DNA from: DASUPK01 sp963782345
GTDB taxonomy: Bacteria > Actinomycetota > Thermoleophilia > Solirubrobacterales > 70-9
NCBI GenBank assembly: GCA_963782345.1
Contig: CAWAJF010000010.1
Coordinates: 100,218 to 164,217 of the forward strand
Direction: 5' to 3'
Length of the DNA stretch: 64,000 bases
Shown here: one piece after another, positions 9,375-17,100 of the stretch
How the letters are laid out: each line of letters begins with the position of its first letter
How positions within the stretch are numbered: position 1 is the first letter of the stretch
Notes under the pieces: model-generated
Database searches by the model: none
Told to the model about the DNA's origin: nothing
What the model saw: the letters and a program-made list of their open reading frames with translations, nothing else
Translations under genes and position numbers: made by a program

Positions 9375-11663
9375 TCACCTCCGGTGCTTCTTGTGCTTCT
9401 TGTGCTTCTTGTGCTTCAGCTTCACCTTGCTGATCTGGACGGTGTTGCCGGCCGCGTCGACGGTGGTCACCTTGACCCGGAGACCGCGGCCTCGGCGGAC
9501 GGCGGTGCGGCCGTGCTTGCTGAGCTTCACCTTGACGACCTTGCTCTGACCGCCCGCGATGGTCGCCCCGCCCTTGCCCAGCACGTGTGCGTGCTTCTTC
9601 TTCTTCCGCTTCTTGGCCGAGCGGCCCTTCCTGCCCTTGCCGGAGCCGAGCAGCTGGACCTTGACGCGGCACGGGTTCGAACCGGGCGCCGAGTCGACGG
9701 GGACCTTCAGCTTCTTCTTGCCCTTCGCCTTCACCTTCCGGCCACTGAGAACCGCGCGCAGGTAGGAGACGGAGGAGTACTCGGGCGCGATCGCCGACCC
9801 GCAGGGAAGCGGCAACGGGGTGGCGACCTTCACCTGGCCGCCCGACGCGCCGGGGCCGTCGAGCACCGGCAGTCGCAGGTCGAGCCCCGAGACGGTCATG
9901 TCGCCCTGCCCGTTCGCCGGCCGGCCGTAGCTGTTGAGGTCCCCGCCCCCCGCGTCGCGCGGGAGCAGTTCGAGCTTCGCGACGTGGCCGGGCTCGAACA
10001 GATGACCCGACGGGTGCAGCTGGAAGACCTGCCGCGCGGTCCCCACGACCGGTCGGAAGAGCTGCCGATCGACGAGGGTCTCCGTGCCATTCGGGTCTAC
10101 GTCCAACAGGCGAGCCGCCATCTCCGAGTTCGCGGTGGGGGAGCTGATCCTCGCGACCACGGTCGGTGAGCCCATCAGGGTGTAGCCGCTTCCGACCGCC
10201 GCCGGCAGCCGGTAGGTCGCCACACCCGGGAGGTCGCCGGCCGAAGCCGAGGCGCATGAGCCCCCTCCGGAAACCGGATCGAACGTCGTGTCGACGCTGG
10301 CCGAGCCCCCATTCGCGGAGATCGCCTTGGTACCGGAATCGATCAGCCGGACCTCACCATGCTGCAGGCCCGCCCAGCTGCCGGCCTGGAACGGGCCGCC
10401 GGACGGCGCGGAGGTCGGGCAGGTGATCGCGTAGGCGGTCGTGCCCTGGAACGGCTGTGAGCCGGCGCCCTTCACGTAGTAGTCGAGCCAGGCGTTCTGC
10501 GCCGCATCGCGAGCGCTGCTGTCAGCCGCCTTGTTTGCGGCGCGCATGTGCCCGAAGTCGCCGAAGAACATCGAGATCGGGGCGCCCGGATACTGGGCCC
10601 GGATCCGGTTGTAGTAGCGGATCGCCTCGTCGGCGGGGAAGAGATCATCCGTGAAGCCGTTCGAGATCAGCAGAGGTGCGGGCGCCTCGGAATGGTCGAT
10701 GTAGTACGCCGAGTGGTGGGCCTCGATCTCGTCCAGGGCCGCCTTGGTCGTTGGATCGCCGTCATATGGCTCGCCTGCGTCGAGGCGCGCCTTCCACGCG
10801 GTCACATCGGCGGCGAAGTCGGTGCACGGAGACGGGTAGGGCGCTTGCCCGCAGTAGCGGCCGGTGACCGTGCCGGTCACGTAGAGGCCGTTCTGAAATG
10901 ACAGCTTCTCGATCCCGACGCGGCCGCTGTATGGCGAGTCCGCGACGTAGTCCAGGGTGCCGCCGTTCGGGGCGAGGGCGTAGGACAGATCGCTCCAGGG
11001 GATGTCCGGCGCGGCGCCGGCGATCCGCATGGAGATGTGATTAACGGGGCTGGTCCAGGGCACCAGGCTGCCGTCCGGCATCATCACCCTGTCCTTCAGC
11101 GTGCCCAGCTGCAGCGAGAGGCCGCCACCGTAGGAGCCGCCGGTTGCGCCGACGCGCTGGCCGTCGACGAGACCCGCATCAGCGAGTTCACCGGCGAAGA
11201 ACTGCGCGTCGCGCACCTCGTAGCGGTCGTCCATCAGGTGGATGAAGCCGTTGTCACAGGCGGCTCCGCCCGCCGTGATCGAGGCATCGGAGCCGCAGGA
11301 CTCGCGGAAGCCGCGGTCGGTCATGCTGAAGACGGCGTAGCCCCGGCTGGTGAAGCGCCGCAGGCCGTTCGTGGAGCCTGAGTCACCGAAGCCGATCTTT
11401 CCGCCGCCGTAGCCATGCCCGACGATGATCAGCGGATAGTTGCCGTCGGCACCGCCCGGATCGGGCGGGAAGGCGACGTTGACGTCGATCGGCGTGCCGT
11501 CCCAGCTCGGCGAGGTACTCCGCGGGCTTGAGCTACCGCACTCGCGGACATTGTCCGCGGCGACGGTGCAGGTAACACCGAGTGCATTCGGAATCGCCGC
11601 CTGCGCGCTCGATGCAGCGAGGAGCGAGCCGAAGATGGCCGACATGACGACGAGCTTCCGCAT
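9375..11663 (-). CDS. Secreted CocE/NonD-family (X-Pro dipeptidyl-peptidase-like) hydrolase
   Basis: The 762-residue protein starts at an ATG with a strong GGAGAGG site and a signal peptide (MRKLVVMSAIFGSLLAASSA then QAA), so it is exported. The alpha/beta-hydrolase domain has the nucleophile elbow GGSYGGG, an acid in NGFTDDLFPADE and a histidine in GDFGHMRA. The C-terminal half resembles the jelly-roll domain of X-Pro dipeptidyl peptidases and cocaine esterase. The extreme C-terminus is strongly basic, ending in repeated KKH triplets encoded by a 9-base tandem repeat at about 9380-9414; it may bind wall polymers or nucleic acid. The natural substrate is unknown: ester or amide hydrolysis outside the cell is the supportable claim. 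The upstream in-frame extension to 11783 lacks a better start. Confidence 0.85.
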   Translation of the reverse strand: MRKLVVMSAIFGSLLAASSAQAAIPNALGVTCTVAADNVRECGSSSPRSTSPSWDGTPIDVNVAFPPDPGGADGNYPLIIVGHGYGGGKIGFGDSGSTNGLRRFTSRGYAVFSMTDRGFRESCGSDASITAGGAACDNGFIHLMDDRYEVRDAQFFAGELADAGLVDGQRVGATGGSYGGGLSLQLGTLKDRVMMPDGSLVPWTSPVNHISMRIAGAAPDIPWSDLSYALAPNGGTLDYVADSPYSGRVGIEKLSFQNGLYVTGTVTGRYCGQAPYPSPCTDFAADVTAWKARLDAGEPYDGDPTTKAALDEIEAHHSAYYIDHSEAPAPLLISNGFTDDLFPADEAIRYYNRIRAQYPGAPISMFFGDFGHMRAANKAADSSARDAAQNAWLDYYVKGAGSQPFQGTTAYAITCPTSAPSGGPFQAGSWAGLQHGEVRLIDSGTKAISANGGSASVDTTFDPVSGGGSCASASAGDLPGVATYRLPAAVGSGYTLMGSPTVVARISSPTANSEMAARLLDVDPNGTETLVDRQLFRPVVGTARQVFQLHPSGHLFEPGHVAKLELLPRDAGGGDLNSYGRPANGQGDMTVSGLDLRLPVLDGPGASGGQVKVATPLPLPCGSAIAPEYSSVSYLRAVLSGRKVKAKGKKKLKVPVDSAPGSNPCRVKVQLLGSGKGRKGRSAKKRKKKKHAHVLGKGGATIAGGQSKVVKVKLSKHGRTAVRRGRGLRVKVTTVDAAGNTVQISKVKLKHKKHKKHKKHRR

Positions 11664-11748
11664 TACCTCTCCTGTCCTCGAAACGATGGCTGCGTGTCCC
11701 TCACACGCAGCGCGTCTCTCCTTGACGCGCAACGGGAGGTTACCCGGC

Positions 11749-11790
11749 TTCGCCATCAGATCGCGGCGACGAGCGGCCGCCAATGGCCCG
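11749..11790 (-). repeat. Partial copy of the GCGGCC-bounded dispersed repeat
   Basis: Read on the minus strand, this shares GGCGGCCGCTCGT, then GCCGCGA and CTGATGGCGAAG, with the right-hand end of the element at 15616-15734, differing at only a couple of positions. Only this end of the element is recognisable here, between the hydrolase start and the divergent cupin gene. Confidence 0.5.
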
Positions 11791-11832
11791 GTCGCCGCTC
11801 CCTTGAACGCATCTGGGTGAGACTATTCGGCC

Positions 11833-12234
11833 GTGCCGTTCACGCTCAGGAACCTGAAGGAGGACCTGGAGGATGTCGGGTCCAACTTCGACGGCGCGCC
11901 GGACCTGGAGTTCCGCTTGGCGACCAAGGCGCTCGAGCTCGAGCAATCCGGCCTGGGCTACCAGCGCGTCCCGCCCGGCTATCGCTTTCCGTACGGCCAC
12001 ACGCACAACAAGCAGGAGGAGGTGTACGTCGTAGTTGGCGGGAGCGGGCGGATGAAACTCGACGACGAGATCGTCGAGCTCAAGGAGTGGGACGCGGTCC
12101 GCGTCCCGCCCGGTACGTGGCGAGGCTACGAGGCCGGGCCGGAGGGCCTCGAGATCATCGTCATCGGCGCGCCCAATCTCGGCGAGGCTCCGCGCGAAGA
12201 CGTCGAGGGCCGGCGCGACTGGTGGGCTGACTAG
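11833..12234 (+). CDS. Cupin-domain protein
   Basis: A 133-residue single cupin. The first motif is HTHNKQEEVYVVVGGSGRMKLDD, with metal-ligand type residues (two His, Glu), and the second is DAVRVPPGTWRGYEAGPEGLEIIVIG. The start is the GTG at 11833. It is divergent from the secreted hydrolase and followed by about 90 bases before the convergent SDR gene. Small stand-alone cupins of this form bind metal or small ligands and may be isomerases, dioxygenase relatives or sensors; the sequence does not tell which. The last 20 residues are acidic and probably unstructured. Confidence 0.8.
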   Translation: MPFTLRNLKEDLEDVGSNFDGAPDLEFRLATKALELEQSGLGYQRVPPGYRFPYGHTHNKQEEVYVVVGGSGRMKLDDEIVELKEWDAVRVPPGTWRGYEAGPEGLEIIVIGAPNLGEAPREDVEGRRDWWAD

Positions 12235-12327
12235 CCCCGCCGGTTATCTCACCGAAACCTCGGTGGTCGCGCAACGCGCCCTCCTCTGCAGCGGGACGGC
12301 CACGATCGGATCCTCAGGGGGAGCGGC

Positions 12328-13134
12328 CTAGCGCTTGTCGGCCTGACCGGCGGCGAGCTTGTCGGCGATGCGACCGGCACCGCCGCGGCGCTGGACGCGC
12401 GCAGCGAACTCGGGATGGCGGTAGCCGAACTCGGTCAGGAAGCGCTGGCGCCGCGGCGCCACCGTGATCTCGTTGGGGTTCCGCTCGATCGCGCGGACGA
12501 CGGCGTCCGCCACCTTCTTCGGCGTGGTCGTTCCAAGACCGGGCGGCGGCTTGGACTTCGCGTCGTGGAACATGCCCGCCTCCCGGACGAAGCCCGGCGA
12601 GACGACCGACACGCCGACTCCGTGCTCGTGCATGTCCTCGCGGAGCCCGAACGCGAAGCCGCGGAGGCCGAATTTCGTCGCGTTATAGAGAGAGGACCGC
12701 GGCGAGCCGACCTTGCCGGCCAGCGAGGAGATGAAGACCAGGTGCCCCTCGCCCTTCTCGGCCAGCTTCGGGGCGATCGTGTGGGACATCAGGATCGGGG
12801 ACTCGAAGTTGACGCGCAGGGCCCGCTTGACCTCGTCGGCGCTGAAGCGCTCTAGCCTCCCCGTGGCGGGCAGGGCGGCGTTCGCGACCAGCGCGTCGAC
12901 GTCGCCCGCGGCCTCGGCGAGCTTCTCGGTCGCGCCCGGCTCGGCCAGGTCGGCGACGATGACCTCGTGCCGGCGGGCTCCGCCGGACAGGGACCCGGCG
13001 AGCTCCTGGAGATCCTCCCCCTTTCGGGAGCTCAGGATCAGCCGGGCGCCGTGCCCGGCGAGCTCCTTGGCGATCGCCCGGCCCAGTCCGCCGGTGGCGC
13101 CGCTGAGCAGCACCCGCTTCCCTTCGAGATCCAC
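12328..13134 (-). CDS. Classical short-chain dehydrogenase/reductase
   Basis: A 268-residue SDR. The cofactor motif is SGATGGLGRAIAKEL near the N-terminus, with SSRKGEDL after beta2, which suggests NADP(H) preference because of the Arg-Lys. VANAALP is followed by catalytic Ser in FISSLAGKVG and YNATK (Tyr and Lys). The C-terminal region is cationic (RRQRFLTEFGYRHPEFAARVQRRGG), typical of membrane-associated actinobacterial SDRs acting on lipids or sterols. It is transcribed toward the cupin gene and divergently from the first NlpC/P60 gene, with about 150 bases between. Substrate unknown. Confidence 0.88.
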   Translation of the reverse strand: MDLEGKRVLLSGATGGLGRAIAKELAGHGARLILSSRKGEDLQELAGSLSGGARRHEVIVADLAEPGATEKLAEAAGDVDALVANAALPATGRLERFSADEVKRALRVNFESPILMSHTIAPKLAEKGEGHLVFISSLAGKVGSPRSSLYNATKFGLRGFAFGLREDMHEHGVGVSVVSPGFVREAGMFHDAKSKPPPGLGTTTPKKVADAVVRAIERNPNEITVAPRRQRFLTEFGYRHPEFAARVQRRGGAGRIADKLAAGQADKR

Positions 13135-13286
13135 GTCTGGAACCTACCTGAAGGGATCCGGGGCGCCGCCGGTGCACCGAATCGTCCACCTCCGTGAGCG
13201 CTCGCTCATAGAGCTGAGCGACTTTGGTACGGTCGTTTGCAGGAGAAAAGGGTCCGCCAGGAGGGATGGACCCGAAGGAGAGATCG

Positions 13287-13874
13287 GTGCTGTCTCGCTC
13301 ACACCATGCTCCGCGCAGACTTGCCTTGGCGGGCCTGGTGCTCGCCGCCGCACTGATCGCCACCGCCCCGGCCGCCGGACAGACGGACGGCACCGCCACC
13401 ACGACCACGACGGCTGAGCCCGGAGCGCCGGTGGGCTCGCCGGTTCCCGCCAACGCGGCGACGATCCTGGCGGGGGGCAAGGCGAGCATTCCGCCGGGTG
13501 CGCCGTACTCCGTGGTCCGGGCGATCCAGGCCGCCAATCGCATCCACCGGCGGACCTACATCTGGGGCGGCGGCCATCGCCGCTTCAAGTCGAAGGGCTA
13601 CGACTGCTCGGGCGCCGTCAGCTACGTGCTGCACGCCGCCCGGCTCCTGAGCTCCCCGCTCGTCTCCGGTCAGCTCGCCTGGTGGGGGGTCCCCGGGCCG
13701 GGAACCTGGATCACGGTCTTCGCTAACAAGACCCACACCTACATGTACATCGCGGGCCTGCGCTACGACACCTCCCCGCGGGGGGAGACGGTCGACCAGG
13801 GCCGCGGCCCGCGCTGGCGCTACACGCTGCGAACCGGCACCGGCTTCGCGGTGCGGCACTACGCCGGACTCTGA
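13287..13874 (+). CDS. Secreted NlpC/P60-type peptidoglycan hydrolase, paralogue 1
   Basis: This 195-residue protein has a signal peptide (RRLALAGLVLAAALIATAPA) and a low-complexity Thr/Ala linker. The C-terminal NlpC/P60 fold runs from about residue 85: YIWGGGHRRF, catalytic Cys in YDCSGAVSYVLH, and His in KTHTYMYIAGLRYDTS. Such enzymes cut D-Glu-meso-DAP type bonds in wall peptides. I chose the GTG at 13287 because AAGGAG lies six bases upstream; an ATG at 13266 with poorer spacing is the alternative. It is the first of three tandem paralogues but, unlike the other two, shows no c-di-AMP riboswitch upstream. Confidence 0.85.
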   Translation: MLSRSHHAPRRLALAGLVLAAALIATAPAAGQTDGTATTTTTAEPGAPVGSPVPANAATILAGGKASIPPGAPYSVVRAIQAANRIHRRTYIWGGGHRRFKSKGYDCSGAVSYVLHAARLLSSPLVSGQLAWWGVPGPGTWITVFANKTHTYMYIAGLRYDTSPRGETVDQGRGPRWRYTLRTGTGFAVRHYAGL

Positions 13875-13929
13875 TCTCGACCCCTCCCGACCCCGTGTGA
13901 GTAACGCCTCACACGGCGGGGGACCGTGC

Positions 13930-14088
13930 TAGTCTGCCCCGCGAACCAAACGCCGAATCTCGTCCCCGCCAGGGCGGGCCGAGAGCGGGGGAACCAAGCA
14001 GTTGGGGCGAATCCACCCAAAATGGTGGAGCCGCAAGTCCTTTAGCGGCAGCCCGTCAGCTAACCCCGTAGGCCGACGAAGGAGAACG
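13930..14088 (+). ncRNA. Cyclic di-AMP riboswitch (ydaO/yuaA class), copy 1
   Basis: The leader of the second NlpC/P60 gene contains the conserved blocks of the ydaO-yuaA class: GAGCGGGGGAACCAA at 13983-13997, a GGGGCGAATC segment at about 14004, and CCCGTCAGCTAACCCCG at about 14052-14068. They are separated by variable stems, and a Shine-Dalgarno follows at 14079-14084. The class binds c-di-AMP and usually turns off wall hydrolase and K+/osmolyte genes when the ligand is high. The orientation and position, directly upstream of a cell-wall hydrolase, match established actinobacterial examples. Outer boundaries are approximate. Confidence 0.9.
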
Positions 14089-14090
14089 GT

Positions 14091-14669
14091 TTGCGGTCAG
14101 ATACGAGCAGCGGAGGTAGGAAGCTGGCACTGGCAGGGCTGCTGTTGGTCGCCTCCATCACCGCGGCGGCACCGGCGATGGCCCAGACTGGCGGGGCAGC
14201 CGCACCCGGCAGCACGACGCCGACGACGGCACCGACAGCGCCGAGCGGTATCGCGCAGATCCAGCCCAACGGCACGGCCATTCCCCCGGCCAACGCGCCG
14301 AGGCCGGTGCGCAAGGCGATCCACGCCGCGAACAGGATTCACAAGCGTCCCTACATCTGGGGCGGCGGGCATCGCAAGTTCAAGTCCAAGGGCTATGACT
14401 GCTCGGGCGCGGTCAGCTACGTGCTGCACGCGGCCGGCCTGCTTCGGAGCCCGATGGCCTCCGGCCCGCTGATGCGGTGGGGCGTCCCCGGGATCGGCTC
14501 GTGGATCACGGTCTATGCCAACAAGGGCCATGCCTGGATGACCGTGGCCGGGCTTCGATTCGACACCTCCGGCGCCGGCGAGTCCCTCAACCAGGGCTCC
14601 GGGCCGCGGTGGCGATTCAACATGCGAGCAGCCACCGGTTACACATCACGCTTCTCCCCAGGCCTCTAG
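14091..14669 (+). CDS. Secreted NlpC/P60-type peptidoglycan hydrolase, paralogue 2
   Basis: 192 residues from a TTG start with AAGGAG six bases upstream, immediately after the c-di-AMP riboswitch. The signal peptide is KLALAGLLLVASITAAAPA ending near MAQ; a Thr/Pro linker follows, then the NlpC/P60 domain: YIWGGGHRKF, catalytic YDCSGAVSYVLH, and His in NKGHAWMTVAGLRFDTS. Its domain is closely similar to paralogues 1 and 3. A GC hairpin (CCGCC TCC GGCGG) sits right after the stop codon and may end the transcript. It is most likely a wall hydrolase whose expression falls when c-di-AMP rises. Confidence 0.88.
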   Translation: MRSDTSSGGRKLALAGLLLVASITAAAPAMAQTGGAAAPGSTTPTTAPTAPSGIAQIQPNGTAIPPANAPRPVRKAIHAANRIHKRPYIWGGGHRKFKSKGYDCSGAVSYVLHAAGLLRSPMASGPLMRWGVPGIGSWITVYANKGHAWMTVAGLRFDTSGAGESLNQGSGPRWRFNMRAATGYTSRFSPGL

Positions 14670-14864
14670 CCGCCTCCGGCGGCCCGCTCGAGGCCACCTC
14701 TCCTCTCCCTAGGTGCGCCGCGTCGCCTCCCCGGCGGCGCGGCGCGTCCTTCCCTTGGCGTCCGCGAGGGGGAGGAGCCTGCCTTGCGGGCGTCGAATCC
14801 AAAGATCGTGCCTGAAGTTACGAGCAGCTGGTTGTCAATTGCAAAGGATCCTTCACCTTTGGTA

Positions 14865-15015
14865 AGGTCCCGCGCCAGTTACGCCGAGTCCCATCACCAA
14901 AGAGAGATGGGAGCGGGGGAACCAAGTTTTGGGGCTAACCCACCGCAGTCGAGGGTGGGGGCGCAGGCTCCTCAAGCGCCAGCCCGTCAGCTAACCCCGC
15001 AGGCCTGCAAAGGAG
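14865..15015 (+). ncRNA. Cyclic di-AMP riboswitch (ydaO/yuaA class), copy 2
   Basis: The leader of the third NlpC/P60 gene repeats the same blocks: GAGCGGGGGAACCAA at 14911-14925, GGGGCTAACCCACC at about 14930, and CCCGTCAGCTAACCCCG at about 14983-14999, ending in AAAGGAGAA just before the start. The variable stems differ from copy 1, so this is an independently evolving paralogous riboswitch rather than a recent duplication of the leader. A possible promoter (TTGTCA and downstream TAAGGT) precedes it near 14833-14868, but that is weak evidence. Confidence 0.9.
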
Positions 15016-15024
15016 AACTTGTTG

Positions 15025-15618
15025 ATGCGAGACACACCTAGCTCGAAGCGTCTCCTCGCAGTGGCGGGGGTCACAGCGTTTTGCGCACTGGCCGCTGCAG
15101 TTCCCGCGGCGGCCCAGACCGGCGGGACCATCTCGCCCGGCAGCACGAGCACCGACACGACGACCGATCCCGCCGCGCCCGTCGGCCCCCCCGGCCACGC
15201 GAGGGTGCGCAAGGACGGCACCGCCGTGGCGCCCGCGGATGCGCCCGCCAACATCCAGGCGGCGATCGCAGCGGGGAACGCGATCCACACCTTTCCCTAC
15301 GTCTGGGGTGGTGGCCACAGGAGCTTCACCGACAGCGGCTATGACTGCTCGGGTGCCGTGAGCTACGTCCTGCATGCGGCGGGGCTGCTGGCTAGCCCGA
15401 TGCCGTCCGGCCCCCTGGCGAGCAGCTGGGGACTGCCGGGGAAGGGCCGTTGGATCACCGTCTACGCGAACGCTAGCCACACCTACATGATCGTGGCCGG
15501 CCTTCGCTTCGACACCTCTTCCGGCGGCGATCGGTGGAGGCAGGGCAGTGGCCCGCGCTGGCGCAAGAAGAAGCGCAAGCCGCGCGGCTTCACCGCCAAG
15601 TACGCCCCCGGGTACTAG
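15025..15618 (+). CDS. Secreted NlpC/P60-type peptidoglycan hydrolase, paralogue 3
   Basis: 197 residues from the ATG at 15025; TTG codons at 15019 and 15022 are in frame and closer to the AGGAG, so the true start could be six bases earlier. The signal peptide (KRLLAVAGVTAFCALAAAV) leads to a Thr-rich linker and the NlpC/P60 domain: YVWGGGHRSF, catalytic YDCSGAVSYVLH, and NASHTYMIVAGLRFDTS. The C-terminus is more basic (KKKRKPRG) than in its paralogues. The stop codon TAG is the first triplet of a dispersed hairpin repeat. Control by the preceding riboswitch is inferred from position. Confidence 0.88.
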   Translation: MRDTPSSKRLLAVAGVTAFCALAAAVPAAAQTGGTISPGSTSTDTTTDPAAPVGPPGHARVRKDGTAVAPADAPANIQAAIAAGNAIHTFPYVWGGGHRSFTDSGYDCSGAVSYVLHAAGLLASPMPSGPLASSWGLPGKGRWITVYANASHTYMIVAGLRFDTSSGGDRWRQGSGPRWRKKKRKPRGFTAKYAPGY

Positions 15619-15734
15619 CGGCCACCAGGCCGCTCCATTTCGGAGCGGAGGGCGAAGCCCGTGATGGGAGGGCGCGCGTCAGCGCGACCCGTTTGATGAA
15701 GCGTCGGGCGGCCGCTCGTGGCCGCGACCTGATG
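15616..15734 (+). repeat. Dispersed GCGGCC-bounded hairpin repeat, copy 1
   Basis: The element begins exactly at the TAG stop of the third NlpC/P60 gene. Its left end, AGCGGCC ACCA GGCCGCT, is a perfect 7-bp hairpin, and its right end GCGGCC GCTCGT GGCCGC forms a second one, followed by CGACCTG. The same two ends bound two tandem copies at 35695-35860, where again the first triplet is a stop codon. The interior differs in length and sequence. It could act as a terminator or as a REP/BIME-like palindromic repeat. Confidence 0.65.
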
Positions 15735-15805
15735 GCGAAGGGGGGAGTTTCGGCGGCCGCCGGTGGCCGTAATCCAGGGGCGAAGTCGTAACTAGACTGA
15801 ATCCG

Positions 15806-16489
15806 ATGGCCAGGCGGGGCGCATCACGGACGATCGCTCTCGGGATGACGGTGCTCGCAGCCGCGATGACGCTGGCCCTCCGTGCACCCCGCGGCGACGC
15901 GGCCGGCGAACCGGCGTTCCACTGCCACAAGGTCCACGGCGGCGCCGCGCAGGCCAACCCAAATCCGAAGGGGCGGCCGCCGCTCGCGATTGGCGACTCC
16001 ACCATGCTGCTGCCGATCCCGAATCTGAACCAGGTCGGATACTCGGTCAACGCCAGGGGGTGCCGAGGATTCAAGGAAGCCGTGGCCGTCGCCACGAAGC
16101 TGAGGCGAAAGCACCGCCTGCCTCATCTCGTCCTGATCAACTCCTACGGCAACGGCGGGGTCAATCCCGACCTGATCTCCGAGGCACTCGGCGCGCTGGG
16201 GCGCTCACGCGTCCTCGGCCTGGTGACGGCGTACGACGCCGATACGGGCCATCCGCCGGCGCCCGACACGGATGTCCTCTTCAAGGCGGCGAAGCGGCAT
16301 CCGCACCGCATCTTCGTCCTCGACTGGGTGAAGTACAGCCGGCCTCACCATGCGGCCGAGCCCAAGCCGGGCGCCTGGTTCGAGCCGGATCTGTTCCACC
16401 CGGACTACGCCGGCGCCGAGGCGTACGCGCAGTTCCTTGCGCAGGCGCTGCCGCTGGCCAAGGACGGTCGCTTTCCGCCGCTTCCGTGA
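15806..16489 (+). CDS. Exported small SGNH/GDSL-like protein A
   Basis: 227 residues with an N-terminal signal or anchor (ALGMTVLAAAMTLALRAP). The mature part has the block I serine motif LAIGDSTMLLPI, then NARGCRGF, an INSYGNGGVN segment in the block III position, and a C-terminal catalytic dyad DLFHPDYAGAEAY (Asp-x-x-His). This is an SGNH hydrolase fold, here likely acting on acyl groups of extracellular polymers. It shares GDST, N-A-R/K-GCR and YDADTGHPPAPDTDV with the protein at 21361-22149 and more weakly with the minus-strand protein that overlaps its 3' end by 85 bases. The nearby MBOAT gene supports a role in polymer O-acylation, which is inference. Confidence 0.7.
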   Translation: MARRGASRTIALGMTVLAAAMTLALRAPRGDAAGEPAFHCHKVHGGAAQANPNPKGRPPLAIGDSTMLLPIPNLNQVGYSVNARGCRGFKEAVAVATKLRRKHRLPHLVLINSYGNGGVNPDLISEALGALGRSRVLGLVTAYDADTGHPPAPDTDVLFKAAKRHPHRIFVLDWVKYSRPHHAAEPKPGAWFEPDLFHPDYAGAEAYAQFLAQALPLAKDGRFPPLP

Positions 16490-17100
16490 CCCGGTGGCTT
16501 CGCCAGCGGGATCAGCCTCTTGAACAGTCGCGCGAACGCCTTCGCGCCGCTGAAGGTGAGGTGCAGGCCGTCCGGCTGGAACCAGCTCGAGTGCCCGGCG
16601 CTGTAGCGGACCCAGTCGAGCACCTTGACCCGGATCGGGTCCCTCTGGCCCGCGTTGCGGATCACCTTGGCGTCGTTCGACTCCCCGCCGCCCAGCTCGC
16701 GCGGGGTGACGAGCCCGAGCTTCCGCTTCGGCCCCAGGATCTTCTTGGCCTGCTGGATCTGGTGCGCGGTCACTGACGCGTCCGCCCCCAGGGCCAGCAC
16801 GACCAGATGGGGCAGCTGGTGGCGCCGGCGGGTGGCGCGGAGCAGCCGCAGGCCCTCCGCGAACTGGCGGCAGCCCCGGGCATTGACCTTGTAGCCGACC
16901 CGGGCCAGGGCCGGCAGCGCCAGCAGCATCGACGAGTCGCCCACCGCCAGCGGCGGGCGCGGGGCGACCTTGTGCTTCGGGCCGGCGGTCTCGACACCGC
17001 CGCAGCCGGCGTGGGCGGCGGGGGCCCACACGACCGGCACGAGCAGGGCGAGGGTGATGCCGAGCGCGATCCGTACTCTGACGCCCGTGCTCTTCCCCAC
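16405..17100 (-). CDS. Exported small SGNH/GDSL-like protein B
   Basis: About 231 residues from the GTG at 17100, with signal sequence RIALGITLALLVPVVWAPAAHA. Features match its paralogues: LAVGDSSMLLAL (Ser of block I), VNARGCRQF, and a C-terminal DGLHLTFSGAKAF (Asp-x-x-His). It lies between protein A, whose 3' end it overlaps tail to tail, and the MBOAT gene, whose GTG start at 17087 lies inside this gene's first codons on the other strand. The last 40 residues (Gly/Ser/Ala-rich) look like poorly conserved read-through. An ATG at 17184 is in frame but would bury more of the MBOAT gene. Confidence 0.68.
   Translation of the reverse strand: MGKSTGVRVRIALGITLALLVPVVWAPAAHAGCGGVETAGPKHKVAPRPPLAVGDSSMLLALPALARVGYKVNARGCRQFAEGLRLLRATRRRHQLPHLVVLALGADASVTAHQIQQAKKILGPKRKLGLVTPRELGGGESNDAKVIRNAGQRDPIRVKVLDWVRYSAGHSSWFQPDGLHLTFSGAKAFARLFKRLIPLAKPPGHGSGGKRPSLASGSACARNCAYASAPA

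Noticed and set aside
7895..9433. 512-codon plus-strand frame across aconitase
   Set aside because: Lies antisense to a fully motif-supported aconitase gene and has no ribosome site or domain.
13130..13286. A third c-di-AMP riboswitch before the first NlpC/P60 gene
   Set aside because: None of the conserved blocks (GAGCGGGGGAACCAA, CCCGTCAGCTAACCCCG) is present in this leader.
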